The translations under genes were made by a program, and so were the position numbers. From Pseudomonadota bacterium (lineage in GTDB: Bacteria > Pseudomonadota > Alphaproteobacteria > Rhizobiales > Beijerinckiaceae): a DNA stretch of 15,225 bases. The stretch lies in assembly GCA_028876585.1 (NCBI GenBank), contig JAGWRL010000260.1, positions 1-15,225 on the forward strand, read 5' to 3'. Within the stretch, counting starts at the first letter, position 1; every line of letters begins with the position of its first letter. The notes under the pieces were generated by a model. That model had not been told where the DNA came from and did no database searches. It worked only from the letters and a program-made list of their open reading frames with translations. Of this stretch, positions 14,409-15,225 are shown piece by piece.

Positions 14409-15225
14409 TCACGCGCGCATCTTGAGCCCTTCCGGATCGTAAGCGGGCGCGGCGAGGCGGCGCGCTCGCCGCCGCTCGCCGATGATCTCGATCTCGAAAC
14501 CGTCCTGCGCGTCGGCGTGCGCCTTCTCGATATAGCCCATCGCCAGCGACTGGCCGACCGTGTGGCCGTAGCCGCCGGAGGTGACCCAGCCGATGACGCG
14601 GCCGTCGCGCCAGATCGGCTCGTCGCCGATGGCGTCGGCGTCGCTCGCCTCCACCGCGAAAGTCGAGAGCCTGAGCTTGCCGCCGTCCGCCTTCTCCGCC
14701 GCCGCCGCTTGCGCGCCGATGAAGCCGCCGCGCTTCAAGTCGACGAAGCGGCCGAGGCCCGCCTCGTAAGGCCCGTAAATCGGCCGGTACTCGCGGAACC
14801 ATGTCCCAAAACTCTTTTCGAGTCGCAGGCAGAGCAGCGCCCTGAGGCCGAATTGGCTGAGGCCCAGCGGCGCGCCGGCTTCCATCAGCAGAGCGTGCAG
14901 CGCGCGCTGATATTCCGGCCGCACCCAGATTTCGTAGCCCAGTTCGCCGGTGAAGCTGACGCGGCCGACCAGCGCTGGGATCATGCCGATGTCCATCCTG
15001 CGGAACGACAGGAACGGGAAAGCGTCGCTGCCGAGATCGTCGCGGACGAGCTTCTGCATGAGTTCGCGCGCGCGCGGGCCGGCAATCGACAGGCCCGGAT
15101 AATCCATCGAGGCGGCGCGGAAGCTGACGCCGGGCGTGCCCTGCGTCTCGAACCAGCGCAGATAATAATCGACCGCCGCCAGCGAGCAGATCAGCAGGAA
15201 CTTGTCCTGCGCGTGACGGCTGAGG
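14409..15225 (-). CDS. GcvT-domain protein, dimethylglycine/sarcosine dehydrogenase type, C-terminal part
   Basis: The frame is open from the right window edge to the TGA at 14409, about 272 residues, so the ATG at 15107 is internal and the gene is cut by the window. The visible part is the aminomethyltransferase (GcvT) fold: RWFETQGTPGVSFRAAS, then GPRARELMQKL, VSFTGELGYEIWV, LGLSQFGLRALLCLRLEKSFGTW, YEAGLGRFVDLKRGGFIG, and the C-terminal barrel domain ending DPEGLKMRA. In dimethylglycine and sarcosine dehydrogenases this half binds tetrahydrofolate and accepts the one-carbon unit from the FAD-dependent N-terminal half. The LEK-x-(F/Y) and EAGLG blocks favour that group over stand-alone GcvT of glycine cleavage. 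The flavin domain would lie outside the window, so the full architecture is inferred. Confidence 0.8.
   Translation of the reverse strand, partial: LSRHAQDKFLLICSLAAVDYYLRWFETQGTPGVSFRAASMDYPGLSIAGPRARELMQKLVRDDLGSDAFPFLSFRRMDIGMIPALVGRVSFTGELGYEIWVRPEYQRALHALLMEAGAPLGLSQFGLRALLCLRLEKSFGTWFREYRPIYGPYEAGLGRFVDLKRGGFIGAQAAAAEKADGGKLRLSTFAVEASDADAIGDEPIWRDGRVIGWVTSGGYGHTVGQSLAMGYIEKAHADAQDGFEIEIIGERRRARRLAAPAYDPEGLKMRA

Noticed and set aside
14395..14416. GCGCG/CGCGC pairing around the stop codon of the GcvT-domain gene
   Set aside because: The short stem overlaps the coding end and lies in sequence where GCGC words are common by chance.

Overview
The window is a GC-rich stretch (AT-rich only at one promoter) whose gene content and style fit an alphaproteobacterium, probably a member of the Hyphomicrobiales; this rests on family resemblance and base composition, not on a marker gene. 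It holds fourteen protein genes, two of them cut by the window edges. There are no RNA genes, insertion sequences, CRISPR arrays or prophage genes that I can support.

Layout: (a) 2-589 (+) is the 3' end of an M3-family oligoendopeptidase. (b) A short convergent gap with a GC-rich double hairpin. (c) 765-13134, all on the minus strand, is one tight gene train of eleven genes. Read in transcription order it is: GntR/FCD regulator, Tat-exported family-5 solute-binding protein, two Dpp/Opp-type permeases, two Dpp/Opp-type ATPases, P1-family (DmpA/NylC-like) N-terminal-nucleophile hydrolase, amidase-signature hydrolase, aldehyde dehydrogenase, class III PLP enzyme of the ethanolamine-phosphate/phosphohydroxylysine phospho-lyase type, and an aminoglycoside-phosphotransferase-fold kinase. 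Gaps run from 35 nt down to 4-nt overlaps, so it very probably forms one operon from the promoter at 13140-13170. (d) A 315-base gene-free stretch. (e) A Tat-exported cyclase-family metal hydrolase (13450-14289, minus). (f) The C-terminal part of a GcvT-domain protein of the dimethylglycine/sarcosine dehydrogenase type (14409-15225, minus, running off the window).

How the genes may work together (inference): the train reads as a complete catabolic route. The ABC transporter imports a peptide- or amide-like compound. Two unrelated cytoplasmic amide hydrolases release an amino alcohol. The kinase phosphorylates its hydroxyl, the PLP enzyme eliminates phosphate and ammonia to leave an aldehyde, and the dehydrogenase oxidises that to an acid. 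The FCD-type GntR protein would sense an acidic intermediate and control its own promoter, where an imperfect 23-bp palindrome covers the -10 and the start codon. Candidate substrates are hydroxylysine-containing peptides or N-acyl-ethanolamine-like amides. A rival reading, in which the PLP enzyme is a true transaminase, gives a family set paralleling the nylon-oligomer pathway (NylA/NylC/NylD/NylE). The sequence alone does not decide between them.
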